Source: Solihabitans fulvus
GTDB lineage: Bacteria > Actinomycetota > Actinomycetes > Mycobacteriales > Pseudonocardiaceae
Length of the DNA: 64,000 nt
Assembly: GCF_008386585.1 (NCBI RefSeq)
Contig: NZ_VUOB01000047.1
Location: 1-64,000, forward strand
Reading direction: 5' to 3'
Shown here piece by piece: positions 1 through 8,740 of this stretch (its first letter is position 1; every line of letters begins with the position of its first letter). The notes under the pieces are model-generated. The model was given only the letters and a program-made list of their open reading frames with translations. It ran no database searches and was not told the origin of the DNA. The translations under genes were made by a program, and so were the position numbers.

Positions 1-669
1 CTTCGTGCCGTCGGACAGGACCGCGAAATGCGTCAACCCCAGGTCGATACCGACCTCGGCGTCGGCCGGCGGCAGCACCTCGCCCTCGTCCTCGCCGGTC
101 TGGACGACGAAGGAGGCGAAGTACCGGCCCGCCGCGTCCTTCACGACCGTGACCGAGGACGGGTCCGACGGCAGAGGCCGCGACCACCGCACCCGCAGGT
201 CACCGACCTTCGGCAACCGCAACCTGCCGTTGTCCAGGATCGCGAACCGGGCGTTGCGGGTGAATCGGATGGCCTGCCGGTTGTCCTTGCGGGACCGGAA
301 CCGGGGCGGAGCGACCTTGCGGCCCTTGCCGGTGCCCGTGACCGAGGCGAAGAAGTTGCGGTAGGCCGTGTTCAGGTCCGCGATGGCCTGTTGCAGCACG
401 ACTGCGGACACCTCACCCAGCCAGGCACGCTCAGGCGTCCGTTTGGCCGCGGTGATGACCAGCTTGGACAGGTCCCCGTCGGAGATGTGCTGCTCGCCGT
501 TCTCGCGTGCCCGCTGCCGTGCGCGCAGCCCGTCGTTGAACACCACGCGGGCACACCCGAACGCCCGCGCCAGCGACTGCTGCTGGGCGGGTGTCGGGCA
601 CACGCGGAAGTTGTAACGGAGTTGCACACCACCAGCATCGAACACACGTGCGAACCCACGCAAGATCAC
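1..669 (-). CDS. tnpB: IS605/IS1341-type TnpB (OrfB), partial: C-terminus beyond the window edge
   Basis: This is the transposon-encoded, RNA-guided nuclease TnpB. Translating the minus strand from the GTG at 669 gives 223 codons open to the edge. The N-terminal helix-turn-helix region reads LRYNFRVCPTPAQQQSLARA followed by FGCARVVFNDGL. A central KAPPRFRSRKDN-type stretch (here KVAPPRFRSRKDN) and an RFTRNARF strand follow. The last residues contain GIDLGLTHFAVLSDG, which carries the first catalytic Asp of the RuvC fold. The other catalytic residues, the zinc ribbon and the reRNA/omegaRNA end are off the window. No tnpA is present on this side. The start is not certain, since no clear ribosome binding site precedes the GTG. 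Confidence 0.88.
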   Translation of the reverse strand, partial: MILRGFARVFDAGGVQLRYNFRVCPTPAQQQSLARAFGCARVVFNDGLRARQRARENGEQHISDGDLSKLVITAAKRTPERAWLGEVSAVVLQQAIADLNTAYRNFFASVTGTGKGRKVAPPRFRSRKDNRQAIRFTRNARFAILDNGRLRLPKVGDLRVRWSRPLPSDPSSVTVVKDAAGRYFASFVVQTGEDEGEVLPPADAEVGIDLGLTHFAVLSDGTK

Positions 670-800
670 GATCGAGTGACTCCCACGCCCCGGCACCGTC
701 GCGTGCGTACCTCAAGCAGCGCCACCGCCCGGTGTCAGGCACTGCCCGGTCCTTGACGGCCCGCCCAGCACGGGCTTTCACCCCGCCCTCAAGGGGCGGA
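1..800 (-). mobile_element. IS200/IS605-family element, 5' (left-end) portion
   Basis: The element comprises tnpB and its upstream end. A short hairpin, CCGCCC/GGGCGG at 783-799 with loop TCAAG, lies about 115 bases upstream of the tnpB start. Hairpins at subterminal positions are how this family's ends are recognised by its Y1 transposase. No inverted repeats or target duplication are expected for this family and none were seen. The outer boundary is approximate. Confidence 0.55.
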
Positions 801-942
801 GCACTGGCCCGCATTCGGAAGTAGCTCGACAGGTCCGCACCGCCCGCACGACCGTCCGCGCGCCGGTTCACCGACAGCGGACAGGCTGCGCTCACGGTGA
901 ACCGGCGTTGCCGCACCGCGGCGACACTGGTGGGCTGGCGCC

Positions 943-1200
943 ATGACGACAGCACGAAACGCGCCGAAGGCGCTCGTCCTGCACCTCGTCGGCGGCGGCG
1001 AGCCGATCAGGATCGCCGTCTCCGAAGAGACCGCCACCGAGCTGGAGAAGCGGCTGGAGCGGCTGCTCGGCGGGTCGATCACCTCGGTCATTGCCGCCAA
1101 CGGCGCCAGCGTGGCGATCAACTACGCCCAGGTCGCCGTCGCCCACCTCGAGCGGCTCCGGCCCAACGCGCAGGTGTACGGGAGCCCGGCTCCCCAGTAG
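943..1200 (+). CDS. Small conserved-looking hypothetical protein (85 aa)
   Basis: I do not recognise this gene. It encodes 85 residues with no signal peptide or membrane segment. The first 70 residues look like a compact alpha/beta fold: a strand LVLHLVGGGEPIRIAV, a helix ETATELEKRLERLL, then strands SITSVIAANGASVAINYAQV. It stands alone between the insertion element and the ABC operon. The ATG at 943 has no strong ribosome binding site. Codon use matches the neighbouring genes, with GC-rich third positions. Confidence 0.6.
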   Translation: MTTARNAPKALVLHLVGGGEPIRIAVSEETATELEKRLERLLGGSITSVIAANGASVAINYAQVAVAHLERLRPNAQVYGSPAPQ

Positions 1201-1356
1201 CCGGCGCGGCGACCAGCGGGTGACCCGGTTCGTCCCACACTGAGGGAATTCCACCGCACTACGGCTGTTTCGGCACTGGCGCATTGCGGCTCGCGCGATA
1301 CTCGGCCAACGCGCACGCAGCGCGCAGCAGCCGTCACTCTCGGAGGTCGCGAGCCG

Positions 1357-2646
1357 ATGACCCAGCACGAGCACACCTCGGTTTCCCGCCGCAGCTTCCT
1401 GCACGCCACCGGCGCGGTCGCGCTCGCCGGCGCGTTCGGTCCGCTGTTGGCCGCGTGCGGCTCCAACACCGGCCGGGGCGCCTCGGACAGCCAGACGATC
1501 CAGCAGTGGTACCACGCCTACGGCGAGCCGGGTGTGCAGCAGGCGGTGCAGCGCTACGCCAAGGACTTCAGCGACAACGCCGGCAAGTCGAAGGTCACCG
1601 TGCAGTGGAACCCCGGCGACTACGACTCCAAGCTGTCCACCTCGCTGCTGTCGGGCGGCGGGCCGGACGTGTTCGAGTCCACCCTCCAGCTCAGCATGGT
1701 GCGGTCGGGCCAGGTCGTGCCGCTCGACGACGTGATCGCGCCAGCCAAGGACGACTTCACCGCGACGATCCTGGCCGGGCACACCGTCGACGGCAAGATC
1801 TACGGCGTGCCGCAGGCCGTGGACATGCAGATGTTGTTCTACCGCAAGAGCCTGCTCGACAAGGCCGGGGTGAAACCGCCGACCACCGTCGACGAGCTGA
1901 TCGACGCGGCGAAGCGGCTGACCACCGACAAGGTCAAGGGCCTGTTCGCCGGCAACGACGGCGGGGTCGGCGTGCTGGGCGGGCCCGCGCTGTGGTCGGT
2001 CGGCCTCGACTACGTGACGCCGGAACACAAGGTCGGCTTCGACGACCCCGCCGCCGCCACCGCGCTTGGCAAGCTGCGCGAGCTGAACACCAGCGGCGCC
2101 CTGCTGCTCGGCGCGGTCAAGGACTGGTCCGAGCCGGACGCGTTCACCCAGGGCCTCGCCGCCATGCAGTGGACCGGGCTGTGGGCGGTGCCCGCCGTGC
2201 AGAAGGCGCTCGGCGACGACTTCGGCGTGCTGCCGTGGCCGAAGCTGACCGACGCCGGCAAGCCGTCCGTTCCGGTCGGCGCGTACGGCTCGATGGTCAA
2301 CGCGAAGAGCCAGCACATCGACGAGGCCAAGGCGTTCGTGAAGTGGCTGTGGATCGACCACACCGACTACCAGCAGGACTTCAACACCGGCTACGGCTTC
2401 CACATCCCGCCGCGAAAGAGCCTGGCGGACAAGGCGGACAAGCTCAAGAGCGGTCCAGCCGCCGACGCGGTGAAGTTCGTGCAGCAGTCCGCGAAGTCGT
2501 CCAACCCGCCGGAGTGGACCCAGGCGATGAGCACCGCCTACCTCGACGCCGTGGCCAAGGTCGTCCGCCAGGGCAGCGACGCCGCGACCGAGCTGCGCAC
2601 CGCAGCGGGGAAGGTGACCGACGAGCTCAAGCGCCTCTACGGGTGA
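1357..2646 (+). CDS. Sugar ABC transporter substrate-binding lipoprotein
   Basis: This is the extracellular solute receptor of a carbohydrate ABC importer (SBP family 1), 429 residues. The N-terminus carries a twin-arginine motif SRRSFL at residues 10-15 and a lipobox LAAC at 31-34, so export by Tat and lipid anchoring at Cys34 are expected. The body has the family's aromatic-rich cleft residues and motifs such as GGGPDVFEST and GVPQAVDMQMLFYRKSLLDKAG. It overlaps the first permease by 4 bases (GTGA), so the genes are translationally coupled. The sugar transported cannot be told from sequence. Confidence 0.93.
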   Translation: MTQHEHTSVSRRSFLHATGAVALAGAFGPLLAACGSNTGRGASDSQTIQQWYHAYGEPGVQQAVQRYAKDFSDNAGKSKVTVQWNPGDYDSKLSTSLLSGGGPDVFESTLQLSMVRSGQVVPLDDVIAPAKDDFTATILAGHTVDGKIYGVPQAVDMQMLFYRKSLLDKAGVKPPTTVDELIDAAKRLTTDKVKGLFAGNDGGVGVLGGPALWSVGLDYVTPEHKVGFDDPAAATALGKLRELNTSGALLLGAVKDWSEPDAFTQGLAAMQWTGLWAVPAVQKALGDDFGVLPWPKLTDAGKPSVPVGAYGSMVNAKSQHIDEAKAFVKWLWIDHTDYQQDFNTGYGFHIPPRKSLADKADKLKSGPAADAVKFVQQSAKSSNPPEWTQAMSTAYLDAVAKVVRQGSDAATELRTAAGKVTDELKRLYG

Positions 2647-3635
2647 CCGGCGTGCCTGGCTCGACCGTGCCTGGATCTACGGAGCCTGGATCTACGGAGC
2701 CGAAACCCCGCCGCGGTAAGAAGGCCCAGGGCGGGAAGGGCCGGGGCAACGCCCGCGCCTTCTGGCTGTTCGTCGGGCCGTTCGCGGTCGGCCTCGCGGT
2801 GTTCGCGTACCTGCCGATCGGCTGGAGCGTGCTGCTCAGCTTCTTCGACGCGCGCGACACCGTGACGCCGACGAGGTTCGTCGGCCTGGACAACTACCTG
2901 CACATGCTGACCGAGGGACCGTTCCTGGCCAGCCTCGGCACGTTCAGCCTGTTCGCGTTGTTCATCGTGCCGACGACGTTCGTACTGTCGCTCGCCCTCG
3001 CGCTGCTGGTGAACCAGATCGGGTTCGCCCGCGCGTTCTTCCGCTCGGTGTTCTTCCTGCCGACGGCCTGCTCCTACGTGGTCGCCTCGCTGGTGTGGAA
3101 GCTGTCCATCTTCAACGGCGTCCGCTTCGGCCTGGCCAACACCGTGCTTGGCTGGTTCGGCGTCGACAACATCGCGTGGACCGCGTCGACCGACCCGCCG
3201 TGGTACTGGCTGGTGCTGGTCACCCTTCGGCTGTGGTTGCAGCTCGGCTTCTACATGATCCTGTTCATCGCCGGCCTGCAACGGATTCCCCGGCATCTCT
3301 ACGAGGCCGCGTGGATCGACGGGGCCAGGCCGGGCTGGCAGACGTTCCGGCACATCACGCTGCCGCAGCTGCGCGCCACCTCGGTCGCGGTGCTGCTGCT
3401 CAACCTCATCGCCGCGTACCAGGCGTTCGACGAGTTCTACAACGTGCTCTCCACCGCGCGCGGCTATCCGCCGTTCGCGCGCCCGCCGCTGGTCTATCTG
3501 TACTACACCGCGCTCGGGCAGGGCGGCCAGGACTTCGGGCGGGGCAGCGCTGGCGCGGTGATCCTGGCCGCGCTGATCGCGATCGTGACCCTGTTGCAGG
3601 GCAAGGTGTTCGGCTTCGCCAGAAGGAGTGACTGA
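2643..3635 (+). CDS. Sugar ABC transporter permease (MalF/UgpA-like)
   Basis: First membrane-spanning subunit of the importer, 330 residues with about six transmembrane helices. The EAA loop that docks on the ATPase is at about residues 220-240 (YEAAWIDGARPGWQTFRHIT). The GTG at 2643 overlaps the stop of the binding-protein gene. The N-terminus before the first helix holds a short tandem repeat (GSTVPGSTEPGSTEP), from 15-bp DNA units near 2660-2701, then a Lys/Arg-rich segment (KPRRGKKAQGGKGRG). This tail should be cytoplasmic and is longer than usual. The second permease follows after 2 bases. Confidence 0.92.
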   Translation: MTGVPGSTVPGSTEPGSTEPKPRRGKKAQGGKGRGNARAFWLFVGPFAVGLAVFAYLPIGWSVLLSFFDARDTVTPTRFVGLDNYLHMLTEGPFLASLGTFSLFALFIVPTTFVLSLALALLVNQIGFARAFFRSVFFLPTACSYVVASLVWKLSIFNGVRFGLANTVLGWFGVDNIAWTASTDPPWYWLVLVTLRLWLQLGFYMILFIAGLQRIPRHLYEAAWIDGARPGWQTFRHITLPQLRATSVAVLLLNLIAAYQAFDEFYNVLSTARGYPPFARPPLVYLYYTALGQGGQDFGRGSAGAVILAALIAIVTLLQGKVFGFARRSD

Positions 3636-3637
3636 CG

Positions 3638-4510
3638 ATGGCCGACCACGACGTGCTGCGGCCGGTCGGGTACCGGCGGACGCCGGCCGGGATCCTCGCG
3701 ACGGTCGCGAGGTACCTCGCGCTCTCCGTCGCGGCGGTGCTGTTCCTGCTGCCGTTCTATCTGGTGCTGCGCAACGGTTTCGCCACCGAACAGGAGATCA
3801 CCGCGCAGGGCTGGCGGCTGTTCCCCGACCGCGTGCACTGGGAGAACATCGGGGAGCTGCTGGACGATCCGGCCGTGCCGATGCTGCGCAGCCTGGTCAA
3901 CTCGGTCGTCGTCTCCGTGGCGCAGACCGTCGGCCAGCTGCTGTTCGCCTCGCTCGCCGGCTACGGCCTGGCCAGAATCCCTTACCGGCACTCGAAGAAG
4001 GTGTTCTACGCGGTGCTGGCGACGCTGATGATCCCGGCCGCGGTGACCTTCGTGCCGAGCTTCGTCGTGGTCTCCACGCTCGGCTGGATCAGCGACCTGC
4101 GCGGCCTGGTCGTGCCCGTGATGTTCAGCGGGTTCACCGCTTTCCTGTTCCGGCAGTACTTCCTCGCGTTCCCGGCGGAGCTGGAGGAGGCCGCGCGGAT
4201 CGACGGGCTCGGGCACTGGGGCACCTACTGGCGGATCGTGGTGCCGAACTCGCTGAACTTCTTCGCGGCCATCGCGGTGATCACCTTCATCGGCAGCTGG
4301 AACTCGTTCCTGTGGCCGCTGGTGATCGGGCAGGACCAGTCGGCCTGGACGGTCCAGGTCGCACTGTCCACTTTCATCACCGGGCAGAGCATCAACATCC
4401 ACGAGCTCTTCCTCGCCGCCGCGCTGTCCGTGCTGCCGCTGGTGCTGATGTTCGTCGCGCTGCAACGCTTTCTGGTCCGCGGCGCGGCCGAGACCGGCAT
4501 CAAGGGCTAG
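3638..4510 (+). CDS. Sugar ABC transporter permease (MalG/UgpE-like)
   Basis: Second membrane subunit, 290 residues and six predicted helices. Its EAA motif is at about residues 183-204 (EEAARIDGLGHWGTYWRIVV). It starts 2 bases after the stop of the first permease, with AGAAGGAG upstream as ribosome binding site. No ATPase gene follows. In many actinomycetes a shared ATPase (MsiK type) encoded elsewhere drives several such importers, and that is the likely case here. Confidence 0.93.
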   Translation: MADHDVLRPVGYRRTPAGILATVARYLALSVAAVLFLLPFYLVLRNGFATEQEITAQGWRLFPDRVHWENIGELLDDPAVPMLRSLVNSVVVSVAQTVGQLLFASLAGYGLARIPYRHSKKVFYAVLATLMIPAAVTFVPSFVVVSTLGWISDLRGLVVPVMFSGFTAFLFRQYFLAFPAELEEAARIDGLGHWGTYWRIVVPNSLNFFAAIAVITFIGSWNSFLWPLVIGQDQSAWTVQVALSTFITGQSINIHELFLAAALSVLPLVLMFVALQRFLVRGAAETGIKG

Positions 4511-4540
4511 CAACTTCCTGCTGGCCCTGCGGACTGGCAC

Positions 4541-4569
4541 TGCGGAATCCGGGTGAAAACCCGGTCGCA
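4541..4569 (+). terminator. Hairpin downstream of the sugar ABC operon
   Basis: Inner stem CCGGGT/ACCCGG (4549-4564) closed by a GAAA tetraloop, extended by an outer CTGCG/CGCAG pairing with an internal bulge. There is no U-run, as is common for actinomycete intrinsic terminators. It lies 30 bases after the permease stop. Confidence 0.55.
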
Positions 4570-4660
4570 GCGTTCGAGATCACGCCGGCACTCCTCGCCG
4601 CCGGGGGTGCACGGGCGGTAGCGTGCTGGACACTCTCAGGCGATGTGGAGGGTCCCCGTG

Positions 4661-5248
4661 ATGTCCCGGCGGTGCGGGTTGCCGACCGAGCGAGCGCTGG
4701 AGATGCTGAGCCCAGGGCCGCTGTGGTCGCAGTTCCTCATGGTCGGCGTCACGGCGGTGCTCGCGCTGGTGGCGCTGGCGCTGCTCGCCGCGATCTGGCT
4801 CCGCGGCCAGCCGATGCCGGCGGCCCGGCAGGCGGTCCGCGCGATGCCTGCTGCGCGGCAGGCGATGCGCGCGATGCCGACCGAGCGTCCGCGCGTGCCG
4901 GCGCACGCGCTGCCGGACGGCGACACGCCGGGCCCGATGACCGTCACCGACCTGATCCGCCGCATCCGCGACGAGGACCGCTGGCCCGGCGCGGACCCGG
5001 ACGGCCCCGGCGCCGACGACGTGGCCACCGTGGAGATCCCGAGGTGGCGAGGCGTGCCGTCGGACGCGAACGAGTACCCGACCACGCCGATCCTGGTCCG
5101 GGTCCGCTGGCGCTACGACCGCCCGACGCAGCGGTCGATGCCCAGCCAGTACTGGCCGTCGTCGGCTGGACCGCCCCGCTCGGCGGTCCTGCCCGGCTTC
5201 GGCAGCGTGCGCGTGGTGGTGGACCGCCCCCGCGTCGCCGGTCCGTGA
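4661..5248 (+). CDS. Hypothetical single-pass membrane protein
   Basis: I do not recognise the family. It encodes 195 residues from the ATG at 4661, which has GGAGGG eight bases upstream. In-frame starts at 4658 (GTG) and 4643 (ATG) exist but sit at or before that site. One transmembrane helix lies near residues 25-45 (FLMVGVTAVLALVALALLAA). It is followed by a tandem decapeptide, AMPAARQAVR then AMPAARQAMR then a partial copy, from a 30-bp DNA repeat at about 4815-4880. The C-terminal 100 residues contain a charged segment (TVTDLIRRIRDEDRW) and an RVRWRYDRPTQRSMPSQYWP stretch. Neighbours give no functional clue. Confidence 0.65.
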   Translation: MSRRCGLPTERALEMLSPGPLWSQFLMVGVTAVLALVALALLAAIWLRGQPMPAARQAVRAMPAARQAMRAMPTERPRVPAHALPDGDTPGPMTVTDLIRRIRDEDRWPGADPDGPGADDVATVEIPRWRGVPSDANEYPTTPILVRVRWRYDRPTQRSMPSQYWPSSAGPPRSAVLPGFGSVRVVVDRPRVAGP

Positions 5249-5271
5249 CGCGGGGGCGGGTCCGCGCGCGG

Positions 5272-6459
5272 TCAGTCCTCCAGCGACCCGTCCAGCGGCG
5301 TGCCGTCGGTCAGGTGCGGCGCGATCTTGTTGTCGAACGCGCTCAGCGCCGCGCCGATGGCCATGTGCATGTCCAGGTACTTGTACGTGCCGAGACGGCC
5401 GCCGAACAGCACGTTGTGCTCCTTGGCCTCGCGCTTGGCCAGCTCGCGGTACTTCTCGAGCTTGACGCGGTCCTCGGCGGTGTTGATCGGGTAGTAGGGC
5501 TCGTCGCCCTTCTCCGCGAACCGCGAGAACTCCTTCACCACGACGGTCTTGTCCGTCGGGTAGTCGCGCTCAGGGTGGAAGTGCCGGAACTCGTGAATCC
5601 GGGTGTAGGGCACTTCCTGGTCGTTGTAGTTCATCACCGAGGTGCCCTGGAAGTCGCCGACCGGCAGGACCTCGCGCTCGAAGTCGAGCGTGCGCCAGCC
5701 CAGCTCACCCTCGGAGTAGCCGAAGTAGTGGTCGAGCGGCCCGGTGTAGACGACCGGGGTGCCGGCCGGGATCTCGTCGCGCACGTCGAAGTAGTCGACG
5801 TTCAGCCGCACGTCGATGTTCTCGTGCGCGGCCATCTTCTCCAGCCACGCGGTGTAGCCGTCGACCGGCAGGCCCTCGTAGGTGTCGTTGAAGTACCGGT
5901 TGTTGAAGTTGTACCGAACCGGCAGGCGGGTGATGTTCGCGGCGGGCAGTTCCTTGGGGTCGGTCTGCCACTGCTTGGCGGTGTAGCCGCGCACGAACGC
6001 CTCGTAGAGCGGGCGGCCGATCAGCGAGATCGCCTTCTCCTCGAGGTTCTGCGCGTCCGCCGTCTCGATCTCGGCGGCCTGCCCGGCGATCAGCGCCTTG
6101 GCCTCCTCGGGGGTGAAGGACTTCCCGAAGAACTGGTTGATCAGCCCGAGGTTCATCGGGAACGAGTAGACCTGCCCCTGGTACTTGGCGAAGACCCGGT
6201 GCTGGTAGCTCGTGAAATCGGTGAACTGGTTGCAGTAGTCCCAGACCCGCTTGTTGGAGGTGTGGAAGAGGTGCGCACCGTAGCGGTGCACCTCGATCCC
6301 GGTCTCCGGCTCCGGCTCGGAATACGCGTTGCCACCGATGTGCTCACGGCGTTCGAGCACCAGCACCCGCTTGTTCAGCGTAGTTGCGGTGCGCTCCGCG
6401 ACCGTGAGGCCGAAGAAGCCGGATCCGACGACGATCAGGTCATAGCCTGCGATGCTCAC
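5272..6459 (-). CDS. glf: UDP-galactopyranose mutase
   Basis: Flavoenzyme interconverting UDP-galactopyranose and UDP-galactofuranose, the galactan precursor of the actinobacterial wall. It has 395 residues from the GTG at 6459; a GTG at 6483 is an alternative. The N-terminal FAD-binding motif is DLIVVGSGFFGLTVAER, followed by RREHIGGNAYSE and HRYGAHLFHTSNKRVWDY. The later segments KQWQTDPKELPAANITRLPV, YNDQEVPYTRIHEFRHFHPE and GRLGTYKYLDMHMAI are the family's active-site stretches and closely resemble mycobacterial Glf. The start overlaps the end of the upstream YfhO-like gene, so both belong to one minus-strand operon. Confidence 0.97.
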   Translation of the reverse strand: MSIAGYDLIVVGSGFFGLTVAERTATTLNKRVLVLERREHIGGNAYSEPEPETGIEVHRYGAHLFHTSNKRVWDYCNQFTDFTSYQHRVFAKYQGQVYSFPMNLGLINQFFGKSFTPEEAKALIAGQAAEIETADAQNLEEKAISLIGRPLYEAFVRGYTAKQWQTDPKELPAANITRLPVRYNFNNRYFNDTYEGLPVDGYTAWLEKMAAHENIDVRLNVDYFDVRDEIPAGTPVVYTGPLDHYFGYSEGELGWRTLDFEREVLPVGDFQGTSVMNYNDQEVPYTRIHEFRHFHPERDYPTDKTVVVKEFSRFAEKGDEPYYPINTAEDRVKLEKYRELAKREAKEHNVLFGGRLGTYKYLDMHMAIGAALSAFDNKIAPHLTDGTPLDGSLED

Positions 6460-8740
6460 GCCCGCCGAGGGTACCGGGCTCACTCGGTGTCACCGAAACC
6501 GCGTCCCCACCGGTCCGGCGGCGCTGCCGGTACTGCCACCAGGACAGCCCGACCGCGCCGAGCGCGCCGAGCAGCGCGCCGAGCAGGCCGAGCGGGAGTC
6601 CGGGCGGCGCCCAGTGCAGCGTCAGTTCGCCGCTGCGCAGCCGCTCGGGGACCTCCACCTCGACCAGGCCGGCCGGCCCCGACCGCACCGGCACCGACAC
6701 GCCGTCGACCTCGGCCTGGTAGCCGGGCCAGTCGAGCCTGGCGAAGGCGAGCCTGGTCGGCCCCGTCGCGTGCGGGCCGCGCTCGAACCGCACCCGTTCC
6801 TCGCGCTGGCCGACGGCCGTGTCCGCCGTCACAGTTGACCCGGCGGACACCCAGCCAAGGCGGCCGTCGGGGAAGCGATCCTGGCCGTCGCGACGCAGCA
6901 CCGTGACCACGTCGTCGCGCTCGGCGACGGACCAGCCGGCCGGCACCTCCGGCGCGTCGATCAGGGCGCGCTGCACGACGACGGTGCGCAACCGCATCAG
7001 GTCCGCCAGCGGCGCCCCGCCGGCCTCGGTCGGCTCCCACAGCCTCGGGTACGCCTTCGCGCAGGTCGCGCCAACGAAGTCGAGGCACAGCGGCCCGGCG
7101 AAGTGCCGGTCGCCGATGCCCGTGTACGAGGTCACCGCGTCGACCCCGGCGGCCCGGTACATGTTGCCGAACAACAGGTGCCGCCAGGACCGCTCGGCGC
7201 CGACCCGGTTGGCCAGGCTCAGCTCGGCGACCTGGAAGGTCGTGCCCTGATATCGGTCGCCGAACTGCTGCCGCAGGTCGTGCGTGCTGGTCGGGAAGCT
7301 GTAGTCGGTGACATCGCGGTTGGCCGGGAACCAGGCCAGCTGGAGCGCGAGCACGGCCACCGTGCCGACCCCGAGCACGGCCGTCAGCCAGCGCGCGCCC
7401 CGGCGCGCCGCGAACACCGCCGCCGCGGTCAGCACCGTGAGCAGCGCCAACGCGACCGCGTGCCGGACGGCGATCTTGGGCCACGCGGAGAACGCCAGGT
7501 AACCGCTGCCGGCCAGCACACCGACCGTGACCAGGATCCGCCGCCTGAGGTGGTCCGTGCGCAGGCCCGCGGTGAGCAGCACAGCCAGCAGCACGCCGAG
7601 GCCGAAGTACGCGTCCTGCACCAGGCGCAACGGCCAGCGGAACATCCACAGGTTCGACGGGCCGAGCGCGGCCACCAGGTAGCAGCCGGAGAACACGAAC
7701 ACCGCCAGGAGCGTGCGCCAGCGCGCCCGCAGCACCCGCCAGTCCAGCCACGCCAGCAGCGGCAGCGCGAACCAGACGAAGTAGGTCGTCGGCACCGTCA
7801 TGCGGATCGACCCCGGCGCGAAGGACCGGATCGTCGGCACGTAGCTGGGCATGCTCGACGCGAGCAGGTCGTTCACCGACGGCACCAACTGGCCGACGTT
7901 GTAGAGGTCCTTGCCCTGCCGCGCGGCCACCGCCCCGTTGTTCAGCAGCGGCAGGAAGACCAGCAGGGCGACGCCGCCGACCATCGCGCCGAGGCCGAGC
8001 AGGTGCCGGACCGCGCGCCGATCGCGGCCGACCCAGAACTCGACCAGCAGGCCGAGCAGCACCACGCACACGGCGAGCAGCCCGTAGGGGTTGCCGGCCG
8101 TCACCGCGAGGTAGCCGAAGACGAACGGCAGCCACGCGGTCGAGCGGCCCCTGGCCATCCGCCGCGCCGACCACCACACGAACGGCACCCACGCGCTGGA
8201 CATGAGGCCGGCGGCCCAGGTGGAGGCGTCGAAGAACAGGGTGAACCCGCCGAACGGCAACGCGACCGCCACCGCCGCCGACAGCCAGGTCGACGCGCCG
8301 TACTCGCGGCACAGCAGGTACAGCCCGAGCGCCAGCAGCACCAGGTACTCGGACTTGACCACGGCGGCGCCGACCCCGAGGTCAGGGATCAGCGCGACCA
8401 GCACGTAGTTGGCCAGGTTGACGGGGTTCCAGGTGCCGAACATGGCCTCGGCGACCAGGTTGCCGCCGACCCAACTGTGCAGGTCGAGCATCAGCGGGAA
8501 CTCGCCGGACAGGATCCGCTTGCCAAGCGCGTGCCACATCGGCACGAACTGGGCGGCGCTGTCGTCCCAGAAGTAGAACAACCGGTTGCGCAGCAAGGGA
8601 AGCTGCGCGAGCAGCGCGACCAGCACGCAGACTCCAGCCGCCGTCGCGACACCATGCCAGCGGCGCACCGGCGACTCGCCGGGGTCGGCGTGCTGGTGGC
8701 GCGGCGATTCGTCGACAGCGGTCCCGGACACCGTCGTCAC
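6440..8740 (-). CDS. YfhO-like polytopic membrane protein (probable GT-C glycosyltransferase)
   Basis: 766 residues with about 12 transmembrane helices and a C-terminal extracytoplasmic domain (roughly residues 480-700) before a final helix. The N-terminal loop after helix 1 holds acidic residues (FYFWDDSAAQFVPMWHALG), where GT-C enzymes carry their catalytic acids. Upstream and translationally coupled lie GtrA and a polyprenyl-phosphate glycosyltransferase. Together the three match the three-component systems in which a lipid-linked sugar is made, flipped and transferred outside. An AGGAG motif precedes the GTG start. The acceptor is unknown; the adjacent glf suggests a wall galactan or related polymer. 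Confidence 0.85.
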   Translation of the reverse strand: MTTVSGTAVDESPRHQHADPGESPVRRWHGVATAAGVCVLVALLAQLPLLRNRLFYFWDDSAAQFVPMWHALGKRILSGEFPLMLDLHSWVGGNLVAEAMFGTWNPVNLANYVLVALIPDLGVGAAVVKSEYLVLLALGLYLLCREYGASTWLSAAVAVALPFGGFTLFFDASTWAAGLMSSAWVPFVWWSARRMARGRSTAWLPFVFGYLAVTAGNPYGLLAVCVVLLGLLVEFWVGRDRRAVRHLLGLGAMVGGVALLVFLPLLNNGAVAARQGKDLYNVGQLVPSVNDLLASSMPSYVPTIRSFAPGSIRMTVPTTYFVWFALPLLAWLDWRVLRARWRTLLAVFVFSGCYLVAALGPSNLWMFRWPLRLVQDAYFGLGVLLAVLLTAGLRTDHLRRRILVTVGVLAGSGYLAFSAWPKIAVRHAVALALLTVLTAAAVFAARRGARWLTAVLGVGTVAVLALQLAWFPANRDVTDYSFPTSTHDLRQQFGDRYQGTTFQVAELSLANRVGAERSWRHLLFGNMYRAAGVDAVTSYTGIGDRHFAGPLCLDFVGATCAKAYPRLWEPTEAGGAPLADLMRLRTVVVQRALIDAPEVPAGWSVAERDDVVTVLRRDGQDRFPDGRLGWVSAGSTVTADTAVGQREERVRFERGPHATGPTRLAFARLDWPGYQAEVDGVSVPVRSGPAGLVEVEVPERLRSGELTLHWAPPGLPLGLLGALLGALGAVGLSWWQYRQRRRTGGDAVSVTPSEPGTLGGREHRRL

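Noticed and set aside
892..2403. Long minus-strand open frame of 503 codons opposite the sugar-binding protein
   Set aside because: It is rich in Arg/Val/Gly/His with no domain or coupling, and lies opposite a gene with clear signal peptide and family motifs. GC-rich actinomycete DNA produces such frames by codon bias.
3628..6906. Plus-strand 1092-codon open frame across permease, glf and yfhO genes
   Set aside because: It spans three well-supported genes on both strands, has the Arg/Pro/Ala composition of a shadow frame and no domain.
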